Below, in pieces: positions 18,638 to 26,445 of a stretch of 40,005 nucleotides of DNA (positions are counted from its first letter, which is position 1; each line of letters opens with the position of its first letter). The notes beneath the pieces were generated by a model. It ran no database searches and was not told where the DNA came from. It saw nothing but the letters and a program-made list of their open reading frames with translations. The translations under genes and the position numbers were made by a program. The stretch spans positions 1 through 40,005 of the forward strand of contig DATMFW010000013.1 of NCBI GenBank assembly GCA_035556655.1. The letters are read 5' to 3'. The DNA is from JBDSKH01 sp035556655. Its GTDB lineage: Bacteria > Actinomycetota > Actinomycetes > Actinomycetales > Microbacteriaceae.

Positions 18638-19466
18638 TCTCGCTGATGATCTGCGCGACCTTCTCACGGTGCTCGGTGACCATCCCCTCGATGCGCAGCA
18701 GCGCATCCGCGTTGTCGCCGACCAGCGCGGCCTGCTTCTGCCAGAGCACGTCGTAGAAGGTCTCGAGATAGCCGGAGTCGTCCCGGCAGATCGCGTCGGC
18801 GACGGCGTACCGGATCTCGTCCGCCGTCGGCTCGCCGAGAGTCCCGGTATAGCCGAGCTCGTTCGCGAGCCACGGCGAGGGCATGTCCCGCGCCGACGCG
18901 GGCAGGTCGGGGATGCCCAACGGAGCCATGCAGTCACGCCAGGCGCGCTCGGCCTCCTGCACCGTCTGCTCCTGCTCCGCGGCATCGTACGCGGCGGCGG
19001 CCAGTGAGTTGCCGAGCTGTGCGGAGCCGGGGAGCAGCGGAAGTCGCTCGGCGCGCACCTGCTCGGTGCATTCGCGGATCGCATCGATCTCGGCAACCGT
19101 GATCTCCCGGTACGCCCACGCCTTCCACGCCGCGGCGCCGGGGTCGAGGTTGGGGGCGCTGTGGTAGCCGTACTCTTGCGCGATCTCGAGCGTGAAGATG
19201 CGGATACCCACGGCGCTCGAGGTCGCCCGGTTCGCCGCGTACGGATCCCGGTACGGAACGTCCCAGTCGAAACCCGCTGCGTTCATGCACGGTCCCATCA
19301 GCAACGTCTCGGCATAGTTCGCCGAGATGTCGTCGGAGTCCATGAAGCGATCCAGCGGCAGCACCCATCGGTCGATGTCCCGCGGGGGTAGCGTCACCTG
19401 GTCGGCCGACGACGCGCACCCGGCCAGCAGACAGACTGCGGCGAGCGCTCCGACGATCGGCCTCAC
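18615..19466 (-). CDS. Lipoprotein, paralogue 2
   Basis: A 283-aa predicted lipoprotein: VRPIVGALAAVCLLAGCASS has a lipobox LLAGC with C17 as the acylated residue. The mature part is helical, acidic and Trp/Tyr-rich, with four or more cysteines (MGPCM, RECTEQ, RDCMAPLG, ICRDDSG). It is clearly paralogous to the gene immediately upstream; shared blocks include DRWVLPLDRFMD, NYAETLLMGPCM, LPLLPGSAQLGN and NADALLRIEGMVTEHRE, and both end SENAPPAP. GTG 19466 overlaps the preceding stop (GTGA). No known family recognised. It sits between a secreted I36-like protein and an export pump. Confidence 0.82.
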   Translation of the reverse strand: MRPIVGALAAVCLLAGCASSADQVTLPPRDIDRWVLPLDRFMDSDDISANYAETLLMGPCMNAAGFDWDVPYRDPYAANRATSSAVGIRIFTLEIAQEYGYHSAPNLDPGAAAWKAWAYREITVAEIDAIRECTEQVRAERLPLLPGSAQLGNSLAAAAYDAAEQEQTVQEAERAWRDCMAPLGIPDLPASARDMPSPWLANELGYTGTLGEPTADEIRYAVADAICRDDSGYLETFYDVLWQKQAALVGDNADALLRIEGMVTEHREKVAQIISENAPPAPE

Positions 19467-20314
19467 GGCGCGGGCGGCGCATTCTCGCTGATGATCTCGG
19501 CCACTCTCTCGCGGTGCTCGGTCACCATCGCCTCGATGCGCAGAAGCGCGTCGGCGTTGTCGCGAACCAGCTGGGCCTGCTTGCTCCACAGTGCCTGATA
19601 GAAGGAGTCGATGAATCCAGACTCGTCGCGACACTCGGCATCCGCCGTCGCGAAGCGGATCTCCTCCCCCGATGCGATGCCGTGCGGGTCGCCCAGATCG
19701 AGCGTTTCGATCAGCCACATCGAGGGCATCCCGCGGGGGGTCTGCGGCAGGTCGGGAACGCCGACATCGGCCATGCACTCGCGCCACGCACGCGCCGTGT
19801 CCTGGACCGCTCCCTCCTGCTCGGCGGCGTCGTACGCCTCGAACGCAAGCGCATTGCCGTACTGCGCGCTCCCCGGCAAGAGAGGCAGCTCCGAGGACCG
19901 AACCCTCTCGCGGCACCTCGACATGGCGTCGAGTTCAGCGTCGCCGATCTCGCGATATGCCCACGCCGTCCATGCGGCCGCACCGGCATCGGTCACGGGT
20001 GCGCTCCTGTACCCGTAGCGCTGCGCGATCTGCACGGTGAAGATGCGGATGCCGGCGGGACTCGATGTCTCACGGTCGGCGGCTTCGACATCGTCCCAGG
20101 GGACCTCCCATGCAAAGCCGGCGTCGCGCATGCACGGACCCATCAGGAGGGTCTCGGCGTAGTTGGTCGCGATGTCGCTGGTGTCCATGAACCGGTCCAG
20201 CGGCATCACCCAGCGGTCGACGTCTTGGTCGGGCAGCTCGATCTCGGCTTGTGACGCACTGCACCCAGCCAGTAGCACCGACAGGACCACGAGCGCGATG
20301 GACCGCCGGCTCAC
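19463..20314 (-). CDS. Lipoprotein, paralogue 1
   Basis: A 283-aa predicted lipoprotein, MSRRSIALVVLSVLLAGCSA, with lipobox LLAGC (C18). The mature part shares most conserved blocks with the downstream paralogue (DRWVMPLDRFMDTSDIATNY, GIRIFTVQIAQRYGYRSAP, AWAYREIGDAELDAMSRC, LPLLPGSAQYGNALAFEAYD) and its cysteines. The genes have equal length (852 bp), so a fairly old tandem duplication is inferred. GTG 20314 overlaps the stop of the I36-like gene by 4 bp. Being anchored outside the membrane, it could bind or process the secreted protein, or assist the MacB-like pump; this is inference. Confidence 0.82.
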   Translation of the reverse strand: MSRRSIALVVLSVLLAGCSASQAEIELPDQDVDRWVMPLDRFMDTSDIATNYAETLLMGPCMRDAGFAWEVPWDDVEAADRETSSPAGIRIFTVQIAQRYGYRSAPVTDAGAAAWTAWAYREIGDAELDAMSRCRERVRSSELPLLPGSAQYGNALAFEAYDAAEQEGAVQDTARAWRECMADVGVPDLPQTPRGMPSMWLIETLDLGDPHGIASGEEIRFATADAECRDESGFIDSFYQALWSKQAQLVRDNADALLRIEAMVTEHRERVAEIISENAPPAP

Positions 20315-20742
20315 GGATAGAAGCTCTTGAAGTAGCCGGACGAGATCCAGTCGTTGTGACCGGAGCCTCCCGCACCGGATGTATTCGCGAGGTTGTCGTC
20401 ACCTGCGCCCACCAGCAGCGTGAAGTACGGCCCACCACCGAGAACGTCGCGATACCAGCGGGTGGACTCCGACGTACCGGCGTTGTAGAGAGAGGTGATG
20501 TTGTCATTGACATTCCCGGCGCCGCTGCTCCAGTTGTACTGGTAGAACCCCCAGATGTATTGGCCGAAAGATACGTAGTTGGTGCCGCTCGCAGCGGTCT
20601 TGTAACCCGTGTCCTTCCAGACGCAGGCTCTACCGCTCGGGCAGTCGCCCGCGTTCGCGTATGCGGGTGCCGCGCCGAACAGCGTCGCCGCGGCTACCGC
20701 TGCGGCCGCCGCTATAGTCGTGGCCAATCGTGCCGGGGTCAT
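20311..20742 (-). CDS. Secreted peptidase-inhibitor I36/crystallin-like protein
   Basis: A 143-aa exported protein. The signal peptide is MTPARLATTIAAAAAVAAAT followed by LFGAAPAYA, with probable cleavage after residue 29. The mature part, starting NAGDCPSGRACVWKD, matches the I36 (SMI-like) / beta-gamma-crystallin type found in actinobacteria: one early cysteine pair (C34, C40), then aromatic Gly/Asn/Ser-rich strands (YVSFGQYIWGFYQYNWSSGAGNVNDNITSLYNAG). I36 members inhibit metalloproteases in Streptomyces, but most homologues are untested. It is the first gene of a five-gene overlapping operon driven by a palindromic promoter; GGAGG lies 8 nt upstream of ATG 20742. Confidence 0.75.
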   Translation of the reverse strand: MTPARLATTIAAAAAVAAATLFGAAPAYANAGDCPSGRACVWKDTGYKTAASGTNYVSFGQYIWGFYQYNWSSGAGNVNDNITSLYNAGTSESTRWYRDVLGGGPYFTLLVGAGDDNLANTSGAGGSGHNDWISSGYFKSFYP

Positions 20743-20804
20743 CAGCGCCTCCGATGGCTGTCAGTTGATCGGTTTCGACCTCCCGGCGCGAACGTGAGGG
20801 CGCA

Positions 20805-20837
20805 TCGATGCTACGGATACGTAGCATCGAATGTCAA
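20805..20837 (-). promoter_or_regulatory. Sigma70-type promoter with an embedded perfect palindrome
   Basis: On the minus strand TTGACA (20832-20837) is followed after 18 nt by TAGCAT (20808-20813). The perfect inverted repeat TCGATGCTACG-N4-CGTAGCATCGA (20805-20830) covers most of the spacer and all of the -10 box. Predicted transcription starts near 20801, about 58 nt before ATG 20742. A dimeric repressor binding the palindrome would control the whole five-gene envelope operon. The remaining gap to 20892 shows nothing else. Confidence 0.75.
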
Positions 20838-20892
20838 CCGGCTATGTCGAACGACTGCGTCGAGAGACACAGACGCCGCCAGGCGTGGGCGA

Positions 20893-21414
20893 TCAGCGGT
20901 TGCGCCTCCAGCGCCAGAGCGTGCCCTGATGGGGATCGGTGAAGTCGCCGTCGCGGGCGAAACCGCAACCGCGCAGCACGAGGGTCGAGGGGCTCTCGGC
21001 GGGGAGGGTGTGGGCGATCACCGTGGTGACGTCGCCGGTCGCGAAGGCCTTGGCGACCAGAGCGGCGGCGGCGCCCGTCCCGTAGTGGCGGCGCCGGAAT
21101 CCGGGTGCGACCTCGTAGCCGATCTCGACCTCGCCTTTCCGCGGCGGACCGACATACCCGCCCGACCCGACGAGCAGCCCGTTGACGAGGAAGAAGTGCA
21201 TCCACCACTCCCCCTCCTGCGGGTGCGTGGTGAGCCGGTCGATCGTGAACCCGAGCGCCTCGGGGAACTCGGGCCAGCCGCTCGGGGCGGGCGAGCCCAT
21301 GCGCTTGGCGAACGCGGCCCGGTCGGTGGCCAGCACCGTCAGATCGGCGATGGTCGCGGGCACGATGTCGACGACGGGGATCGGGCGAGCGGCCGCTGCG
21401 GTCGCATCCGTCAT
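20893..21414 (-). CDS. GNAT-family N-acetyltransferase
   Basis: A 173-aa GNAT enzyme of the RimJ-like subgroup. Recognisable parts are EGEWWMHFFLVNGLLVGSGGYVGPPRKGEVEIGYEVAPGFRRRHYGTGAAAALVAKAF, which carries the acetyl-CoA pyrophosphate loop (RRRHYGTGAA, a variant of R/QxxGxG/A), and VIAHTLPAESPSTLVLRGCGFARDGDF, the usual SxxVLxkxGF ending. The substrate is unknown; protein or small-molecule amines are possible. Its ATG overlaps the zwf stop (ATGA), so it is co-translated with that gene. Confidence 0.88.
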   Translation of the reverse strand: MTDATAAAARPIPVVDIVPATIADLTVLATDRAAFAKRMGSPAPSGWPEFPEALGFTIDRLTTHPQEGEWWMHFFLVNGLLVGSGGYVGPPRKGEVEIGYEVAPGFRRRHYGTGAAAALVAKAFATGDVTTVIAHTLPAESPSTLVLRGCGFARDGDFTDPHQGTLWRWRRNR

Positions 21415-22781
21415 GGGCGTCCCTTCCAGGATCTCGGCCCCCGGCTACCGGCAGGATAGGTGTCGAGCCGCACGGCGTCGCGGCGCCACGCGGACAGCAC
21501 CGGCGACACGATCCGCCAGCACTGCTCGGCGATGTCGCCGCGCACCGACAGCGTCGGGTCCCCCTCGCAGAGCTCGGCGAGGACCTCGCCGTAGGCGCTC
21601 AGCTCGCTCGGACCGAACTCGGCATAGAGCACGTCGTGCTCGAGTTCGAACGGGTCGTCGCGCCCGTTGGTGACGAGGTCGACCTCGAGCGTCGCCGGCT
21701 TGATGCCGATCCGCACCTGCGCCTGCTCGGCGGGACCGGCGAACCCGGTCGGAAGCTGCGGCACCGGCCGCAGGTTGAACACGACGTCCTGACGCGGCTT
21801 GCCGATCGCCTTACCCGACCGAAGCAGGAAGGGCACGCCCGCCCACCGCCAGGTGTCGATGGCGACGGTCATCTCGGCGAGGGTCTCGGTACGCCGCGCC
21901 GGGGTCACCCCCTTCTCGGCGGTGTAGGCCGGGAGCTTGCGCCGCCCGATGGTTCCCGCGGTGTACCGCGCACGCCGGCTCGCGGTGCCGTCCTTCTTCC
22001 ACGGGCGGGTCGCTCGCAGCACCTGGGCCATCGCGCCGCGCAGGTCCTCGGACCCGACGCTCGACGGTGCCTCCATCGCGGCGAGCGCGAGCACCAGCAG
22101 CAGATGGCTCTGGATCATGTCGGTCAGCGCGCCGGCGTGGTCGTAGTACCCCGCGCGGCCCTCGAGGGCGAGCTCCTCCTCGATCACGATCTCGACGCTC
22201 TCGACGTTCTGCGCCGACAGCAGCGGCTCGAAGAGCCGGTTCGCGAATCGCATGCCGATCAGGTTCAGCACCGTCGACTTGCCGAGGAAGTGGTCGACCC
22301 GGAACACCTGCTCTTCGGGCACCATCGTCTCCAGCAGCCGGTTCAACGCCCGCGCCGAACGCGCATCGCTGCCGAACGGCTTCTCGAGCGCGAGCACGAT
22401 CCCGGGCGGCAGGTCGATGCCCGACAGTGCCGTGCACGCCTTCAGCGTGATCGCCGGAGGCAGCGCGAAGTACAACGCGATCCGCCCGGTCGCCGCGGCG
22501 AGCACCGAGGCCAGGTCGTCGGCCGAGGTGGCATCGGCCTGCAGATAGAAGGAGTCGCGCCCCACCCGGTCGCCGAGATCGGATGCGGTGCCCGCGAACG
22601 CGGTCCGCACGCGCGTCTGCCACGCGGCATCCGTCATCGCCTCGCGGTCGACCCCGATGAGCTGCAGTTCGTGCCCGCGCGAGGACGCCAGAAGTGACCC
22701 GAGCCCCGGAAGCAGCAGGCGCGAGGTCAGGTCTCCGCCGGCCCCCAGGATCACGAGAGTCTCGATCGCGGCATCGGCCAT
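21411..22781 (-). CDS. zwf: Glucose-6-phosphate dehydrogenase
   Basis: A 456-aa enzyme catalysing NADP-dependent oxidation of glucose 6-phosphate to 6-phosphogluconolactone. Motifs: the N-terminal dinucleotide loop VILGAGGDLTSRLLLPGL (residues 10-27), EKPFG (133-137) and the substrate/active-site block RVDHFLGK (161-168; usual form RIDHYLGK with the catalytic His two residues later conserved as DH). The C-terminal half contains GVPFLLRSGKAI and NLRPVP. It is shorter than the classic pentose-pathway enzyme and stands apart from opcA/tal/tkt genes, so it is probably a second zwf paralogue. GNAT is coupled downstream. Confidence 0.88.
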   Translation of the reverse strand: MADAAIETLVILGAGGDLTSRLLLPGLGSLLASSRGHELQLIGVDREAMTDAAWQTRVRTAFAGTASDLGDRVGRDSFYLQADATSADDLASVLAAATGRIALYFALPPAITLKACTALSGIDLPPGIVLALEKPFGSDARSARALNRLLETMVPEEQVFRVDHFLGKSTVLNLIGMRFANRLFEPLLSAQNVESVEIVIEEELALEGRAGYYDHAGALTDMIQSHLLLVLALAAMEAPSSVGSEDLRGAMAQVLRATRPWKKDGTASRRARYTAGTIGRRKLPAYTAEKGVTPARRTETLAEMTVAIDTWRWAGVPFLLRSGKAIGKPRQDVVFNLRPVPQLPTGFAGPAEQAQVRIGIKPATLEVDLVTNGRDDPFELEHDVLYAEFGPSELSAYGEVLAELCEGDPTLSVRGDIAEQCWRIVSPVLSAWRRDAVRLDTYPAGSRGPRSWKGRP

Positions 22782-22855
22782 GGAGCGAGGCTACCCCCGC
22801 ACCGGAGAACCTGGGAGGCGCCTGGCAGGGGGTAGACCGCCCGTTCCCCTCGACG

Positions 22856-22861
22856 TAGCGT
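22856..22861 (+). promoter_or_regulatory. Possible -10 box in a small palindrome
   Basis: TAGCGT lies 36 nt before GTG 22898, centred in the palindrome TCGACG-TAG-CGTCGA (22850-22864). It sits in the 116-bp divergent gap with zwf. A regulated promoter for the surface-protein pair is plausible; no -35 is clear. Confidence 0.4.
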
Positions 22862-22897
22862 CGAAGGACGAGCTGAACGACCGGGGGGTGAACAGCC

Positions 22898-23692
22898 GTG
22901 GATCAGGGAATCGATTTCTCACGCGTCGGGTACGCCCTGCGGCTGGCACTGCTGGCCGTGGCGGCGGTCCTGGGGCTGCTGATCCTGGGCGCGATCTTCG
23001 GCTCGTCGAGCGCCTCCGCCGCCACGGCCGACGACGACCCGGCGCCCTCGCTCGGCTCGACGCTCGGCGGAGTGGTCCACGAGGTGACCGAGGTCGCGGC
23101 GCCCGTCGCCGCCGCCATCGCGCCGGTCGCCGCACCCATCACCGCACCCGCCGCTCCGGTCACCGCTCCGGTGACGGATGCGGTGGAGACCATCACCGCC
23201 TCCTCGCCTGCCGCCTCGGTCACCACGCCGGTCGCCGCGGTCGCCGATACCGCCCTCGTGACCGCGACCACCAAGATCCTCGGCTCCGAGTTGAGCGACG
23301 CGGTGCTCGGCAGCACTCCGGTCGGCTCGCTGCTGACCCCGGTCGCCGCGGCCGTCGACGAGGCACTCGCCGGCGCCGACGACGCCCTCGTGCAGACTCT
23401 CCGCCCCGCCGTCGCGGTGCTCGCATCGAACGCCGCCGCAGTCGCCACTGTCGCCCAGGTCCTCCACACGCCCGCTCTGCTCGCCGGCTCCGCCGACGGC
23501 GTCCTGCCGCTGGAGATCCTCGGCGGCCAGGGCGACCCCTCGGTGCTCGGCATCGCCGGCGGCGCGTCCCCGCTTCCGGCCGCCGTCCTCGGTGGCGGCC
23601 TCGCCCTGCTTCTCGCGGCCTGGCGCCGCGGACTGCTCACCCCGGCCATGCCGGGCTCCCCGGTCTACGCGACCGACTCCTCTCCCGACTGA
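22898..23692 (+). CDS. Membrane-anchored Ala/Pro/Val-rich envelope protein
   Basis: Family not recognised. The 264-aa product has an N-terminal hydrophobic helix (YALRLALLAVAAVLGLLILGAIF) that may be a signal anchor or a cleavable signal (ASA-ATA after it). A low-complexity Ala/Pro/Val/Thr region follows (VAAPVAAAIAPVAAPITAPA, then AAPVTAPV), then two similar helical units each with VxTPVAAVAD/LLTPVAAAVDEAL, and a C-terminal hydrophobic stretch (LPAAVLGGGLALLLAAW). GTG 22898 follows a GGGGGGTG Shine-Dalgarno. It lies just upstream of the chaplin-like gene and probably shares its transcript, suggesting a common cell-surface role. Confidence 0.7.
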   Translation: MDQGIDFSRVGYALRLALLAVAAVLGLLILGAIFGSSSASAATADDDPAPSLGSTLGGVVHEVTEVAAPVAAAIAPVAAPITAPAAPVTAPVTDAVETITASSPAASVTTPVAAVADTALVTATTKILGSELSDAVLGSTPVGSLLTPVAAAVDEALAGADDALVQTLRPAVAVLASNAAAVATVAQVLHTPALLAGSADGVLPLEILGGQGDPSVLGIAGGASPLPAAVLGGGLALLLAAWRRGLLTPAMPGSPVYATDSSPD

Positions 23693-23788
23693 GACGCGTT
23701 CTGCCGTCCCCGAGACGGCCACGCATTCTCGCGCCCAGCGCGAATCTCAGCAGCTCTTTCAGAGCACGGAAACAGGAGTAGGAACATC

Positions 23789-25186
23789 ATGAACGCAGTA
23801 CTCTCACGCGGGCTCATCACGCTCGCGGTAACGGGCGGATTCCTCGCCCTCGGCGCCGGCGTCGCATACGCCGACGACGGAACATCGGGTGACGACGGGA
23901 CCGGCTCGGGCAACCAGGCCGTCCTCGGCGTCACGCTGCCGATCACCATCGGCGGCAACGGCATCTCGATCCTCGGCGACTCGTCGAGCTCGGGTTCCTC
24001 GAACACCGGCAGCAGCGGCGGCGGTTCGTCGTCGCCGAGCGTCTCGACCGGCGGTGTCGGCGGGCTGCTCAGCGGATCGCAGGGCGTCGCCGACGCCTCC
24101 GTGCCCGTGACCGTCGGCGGCAACGCCATCTCGGTGCTGGGCGACAGCCAGAGCGAGGGCTCGTCCTTCGCCGGCGCCGGCGGCGAGGCCGAGTCCTCGA
24201 CGGCCGGCACGTCCGGCAAGCAGGGAATCCTGGGCGGCAGCCAGGCGGTCGGAACCGTCGACGCCCCGGTCGCGGTCGGCGGTAACGCCATCAGCGTTCT
24301 CGGCGACTCGTACTCGGGTCAGTCGGGCAGCGCGACCGGAACCGCGGGCAGCGGGTCCTCGGCCTCGGGCTCCACGAGCGGCGAAGACTCGACGCTCGGC
24401 GGCACCCAGGTGATGACCGATGCCGGCATCCCCGTCACCATCGGCGGCAACGCCGTGAGCGTGCTCGGTGACTCCTCGACCGAGGGCTCCTCGGTAACCG
24501 GCGGCGAGGCCGCGGGTGAGGGCAGCGGGAACGCGACGACCGGGGGCTCGGATGCCATCGCATCCGGCTCGCAGGTGGTCGGCGATGCCGACGTGCCGGT
24601 GACCGTCGGCGGCAACGCCATCTCGGTGATCGGCGACTCCGCCTCGGAGGGCGCCGTGACCGGTGCCGCCGGATCGGGTTCGGGAACCGAGGGCGCCACC
24701 ACCGGTGGCACGGACAGCACGCTCGGCGGCACCCAGGTGGTCGCCCCGGCGGCGGTCCCGGTGACGGCGGGCGGCAACGCCATCTCGGTCATCGGTGACT
24801 CGTCCTCCTCGGATGCGATGGTCACCTCGCCCGGAACCACCGGAGGAAGCGACCCCGCCACCTCGGGTGAGAACGGCACGCTCGGCGGCTCGCAGATCGT
24901 GACCCCGATCGACGCCCCGATCACCCTGGGCGGCAACGCCATCTCGGTGGTCGGTGACTCGACGACGACCGGAACCACGACCGGTGGCGGCGACCCCGGC
25001 GATGACGGCGACGGCGAGGTCGGTGGCGAGACCACCACCCCGGGTGTCATGCCCGCGGCCGTCGGTGGCGTCACCCTGCTGGCCGCGACGGGGTCGGGTC
25101 TGCTGATCCCGGCCCTCGTGCTCGCGCTGCTGATGCTGGCGGCCGGGGCGACGGCCATGGTCCGCGCTCGCACCGCGCAGCGCTAG
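23789..25186 (+). CDS. Chaplin-like seven-repeat surface protein with LAATG sorting signal
   Basis: A 465-aa secreted, wall-anchored protein. A signal peptide (MNAVLSRGLITLAVTGGFLA, then LGAGVAYA) precedes seven repeats with the core V-P-V-T-V-G-G-N-A-I-S-V-I/L-G-D-S at about residues 50, 105, 159, 214, 269, 323 and 377, a period of 54-55 residues, separated by Ser/Gly/Thr linkers. The core resembles the chaplin motif VPVNVCGNTVSVIG with the cysteine replaced by Gly. Near the C-terminus LAATG (431-435), a hydrophobic helix and RARTAQR form a class-E sortase signal (LAXTG). Chaplins assemble into amyloid-like hydrophobic surface layers in Streptomyces; a similar layer is inferred here. Confidence 0.82.
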   Translation: MNAVLSRGLITLAVTGGFLALGAGVAYADDGTSGDDGTGSGNQAVLGVTLPITIGGNGISILGDSSSSGSSNTGSSGGGSSSPSVSTGGVGGLLSGSQGVADASVPVTVGGNAISVLGDSQSEGSSFAGAGGEAESSTAGTSGKQGILGGSQAVGTVDAPVAVGGNAISVLGDSYSGQSGSATGTAGSGSSASGSTSGEDSTLGGTQVMTDAGIPVTIGGNAVSVLGDSSTEGSSVTGGEAAGEGSGNATTGGSDAIASGSQVVGDADVPVTVGGNAISVIGDSASEGAVTGAAGSGSGTEGATTGGTDSTLGGTQVVAPAAVPVTAGGNAISVIGDSSSSDAMVTSPGTTGGSDPATSGENGTLGGSQIVTPIDAPITLGGNAISVVGDSTTTGTTTGGGDPGDDGDGEVGGETTTPGVMPAAVGGVTLLAATGSGLLIPALVLALLMLAAGATAMVRARTAQR

Positions 25187-25197
25187 ACCGCAGAACC

Positions 25198-25237
25198 GGA
25201 GCGGCGTCGCCACCATCCCAGCGGGCGGCGCCGCTCC
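25198..25237 (+). terminator. Hairpin after the surface-protein gene
   Basis: GGAGCGGCGTCGCC and GGCGGCGCCGCTCC form a 14-bp stem with one mismatch around a short loop, 11 bp after the stop codon of the chaplin-like gene. No T-tract follows, so this is a GC-rich intrinsic-like terminator or 3' stabiliser. Confidence 0.6.
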
Positions 25238-25278
25238 CCTGTGCCCGGCGGAGTGTCGACATGGTCATCCGGCGCGGG

Positions 25279-25284
25279 TAGCGT
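25279..25284 (+). promoter_or_regulatory. -10 box of the KTSC gene
   Basis: TAGCGT, 8 nt before ATG 25293, with no Shine-Dalgarno between; a leaderless transcript is inferred. Confidence 0.5.
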
Positions 25285-25292
25285 CGGACGGG

Positions 25293-25508
25293 ATGAAGCG
25301 CCAGCCCCTGCGATCATCCGTCCTCAGCGCGGCGGGCTACGATCCCGCGACCGCGATGCTCGAGCTGGAGTTCACCAGCGGTGATGTGTACCGGTACTTC
25401 GCGGTGCCACCGTCGGTGTTCAAAGCGCTGATCGAGTCCGACAGCCCGGGCGCGTACTTCAACACGACGATCAGCGACAAGTACCCGACGCGGCAGCAGT
25501 ACGAATGA
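25293..25508 (+). CDS. KTSC domain-containing protein
   Basis: A 71-aa single-domain protein of the KTSC (lysyl-tRNA synthetase-associated, small beta) family: SSVLSAAGYDPATAMLELEFTSGDVYRYFAVPPSVFKALIESDSPGAYFNTTISDKYPT. The xxGYDxxxxxLxxxFxxGxxYxYxxVP pattern and the terminal GxYFNxxIxxxYP are the family hallmarks. Its biochemical role is not established. It starts from a leaderless promoter and overlaps the phosphoesterase start by 4 bp (ATGA), so both are one operon. Confidence 0.9.
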   Translation: MKRQPLRSSVLSAAGYDPATAMLELEFTSGDVYRYFAVPPSVFKALIESDSPGAYFNTTISDKYPTRQQYE

Positions 25509-25996
25509 GACTCGTCATCGTCAGCGACACGCACGTGCCGCAGCGCTCGCGTGCGCTTCCCGAGGCGCTGTGGGATGCGATCGACGCCGCCGACGTCGTG
25601 ATTCACGCCGGGGACTGGAACGGGCTGCCGCTGCTGGAGGAGGTCCAGCGCCGCGCGAATCGACTCGTCGCGGTGCGCGGCAACAACGACGGGCCCGAGT
25701 TCGAGGACCGCCTGCCGGAGGTCGCCCACGCGACGCTGGGTGGCATCCGGTTCTCGGTCGTGCACGAGACGGGCGCGCGGGACGGTCGGGAGGCCCGGAT
25801 GGCGGCGCTCTTCCCGGAGACCGATGTGCTGGTGTTCGGGCACAGCCACATCCCGTGGGACACCGTCGCGCCGGGCGGGTTGCGCCTGCTCAACCCCGGC
25901 TCGCCGACCGACCGGCGCCGGCAGCCGCATCACACGTACCTGACGGCGGTGGCCGACGCCGGGGTGCTGCGCGAGGTCCGCCTCGTGGAACTCTGA
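25505..25996 (+). CDS. YfcE/MJ0936-type metallophosphoesterase
   Basis: A 163-aa calcineurin-like phosphodiesterase. Metal-binding motifs are all visible: MRLVIVSDTHVP (DxH), VIHAGDWNG (GDxx), VRGNNDGPEFEDRLPE (GNxD), FSVVHETG (H), and LVFGHSHIPWD (GHSH), followed by LLNPGSPTDRRR, typical of YfcE. Enzymes of this group are manganese-dependent phosphodiesterases with uncertain natural substrate. It is coupled to the KTSC gene and converges with a membrane-protein gene 14 bp away. Confidence 0.93.
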   Translation: MRLVIVSDTHVPQRSRALPEALWDAIDAADVVIHAGDWNGLPLLEEVQRRANRLVAVRGNNDGPEFEDRLPEVAHATLGGIRFSVVHETGARDGREARMAALFPETDVLVFGHSHIPWDTVAPGGLRLLNPGSPTDRRRQPHHTYLTAVADAGVLREVRLVEL

Positions 25997-26010
25997 CCCC
26001 GCGCGCGGGC

Positions 26011-26445
26011 TCAGTCGTTCGAGGTGGCCTTCAGCGCCGCGACCAGGATGCCGACGAGCCAGCCCACCGTCATCAGCGCGAACACCGCCATGATCGCCGG
26101 CGCCGTCGACTGGTGCGTGAGCCACACGATCCCGACGAACACTCCCACCACGAGGTAGGTGACGACCCCGATCCAGACCGGGCGGCTGAGCGAACTGACT
26201 GCGGTTCCCACCTTGTTGTTGTTCTGCGCCAGACGCGAACGCAACTCGATACCGAGCAGGGCCGCCGTCGAGGTGGCCACGCCTCCGCCGAACAGCGCCG
26301 CGAGGATGCCGGTCGCGACCGGGATCACCGGGGCGGCCTCGGTCTTCGACTCCTCGAAGTTCCAGACGTAGAAGCCGATCCATCCCCACAGCACCACGAA
26401 GACCGCGAGTGCGAGGAAGGCGACGATCAGGAGGGGGTTCTTCAC
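26011..26445 (-). CDS. Four-helix membrane protein of unknown function
   Basis: A 144-aa integral membrane protein not recognised as a named family. Hydrophobic segments: LLIVAFLALAVFVVLWGWIGFYVW, VIPVATGILAALFGGGVATSTAALLG, VWIGVVTYLVVGVFVGIVWL and AIMAVFALMTVGWLVGILVAAL, with a polar loop ELRSRLAQNNNKVGTAVSSL between the second and third. ATG 26445 is the first in frame. Functional hints are absent; the neighbour to the left is convergent and the helicase to the right is divergent. Confidence 0.75.
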   Translation of the reverse strand: MKNPLLIVAFLALAVFVVLWGWIGFYVWNFEESKTEAAPVIPVATGILAALFGGGVATSTAALLGIELRSRLAQNNNKVGTAVSSLSRPVWIGVVTYLVVGVFVGIVWLTHQSTAPAIMAVFALMTVGWLVGILVAALKATSND

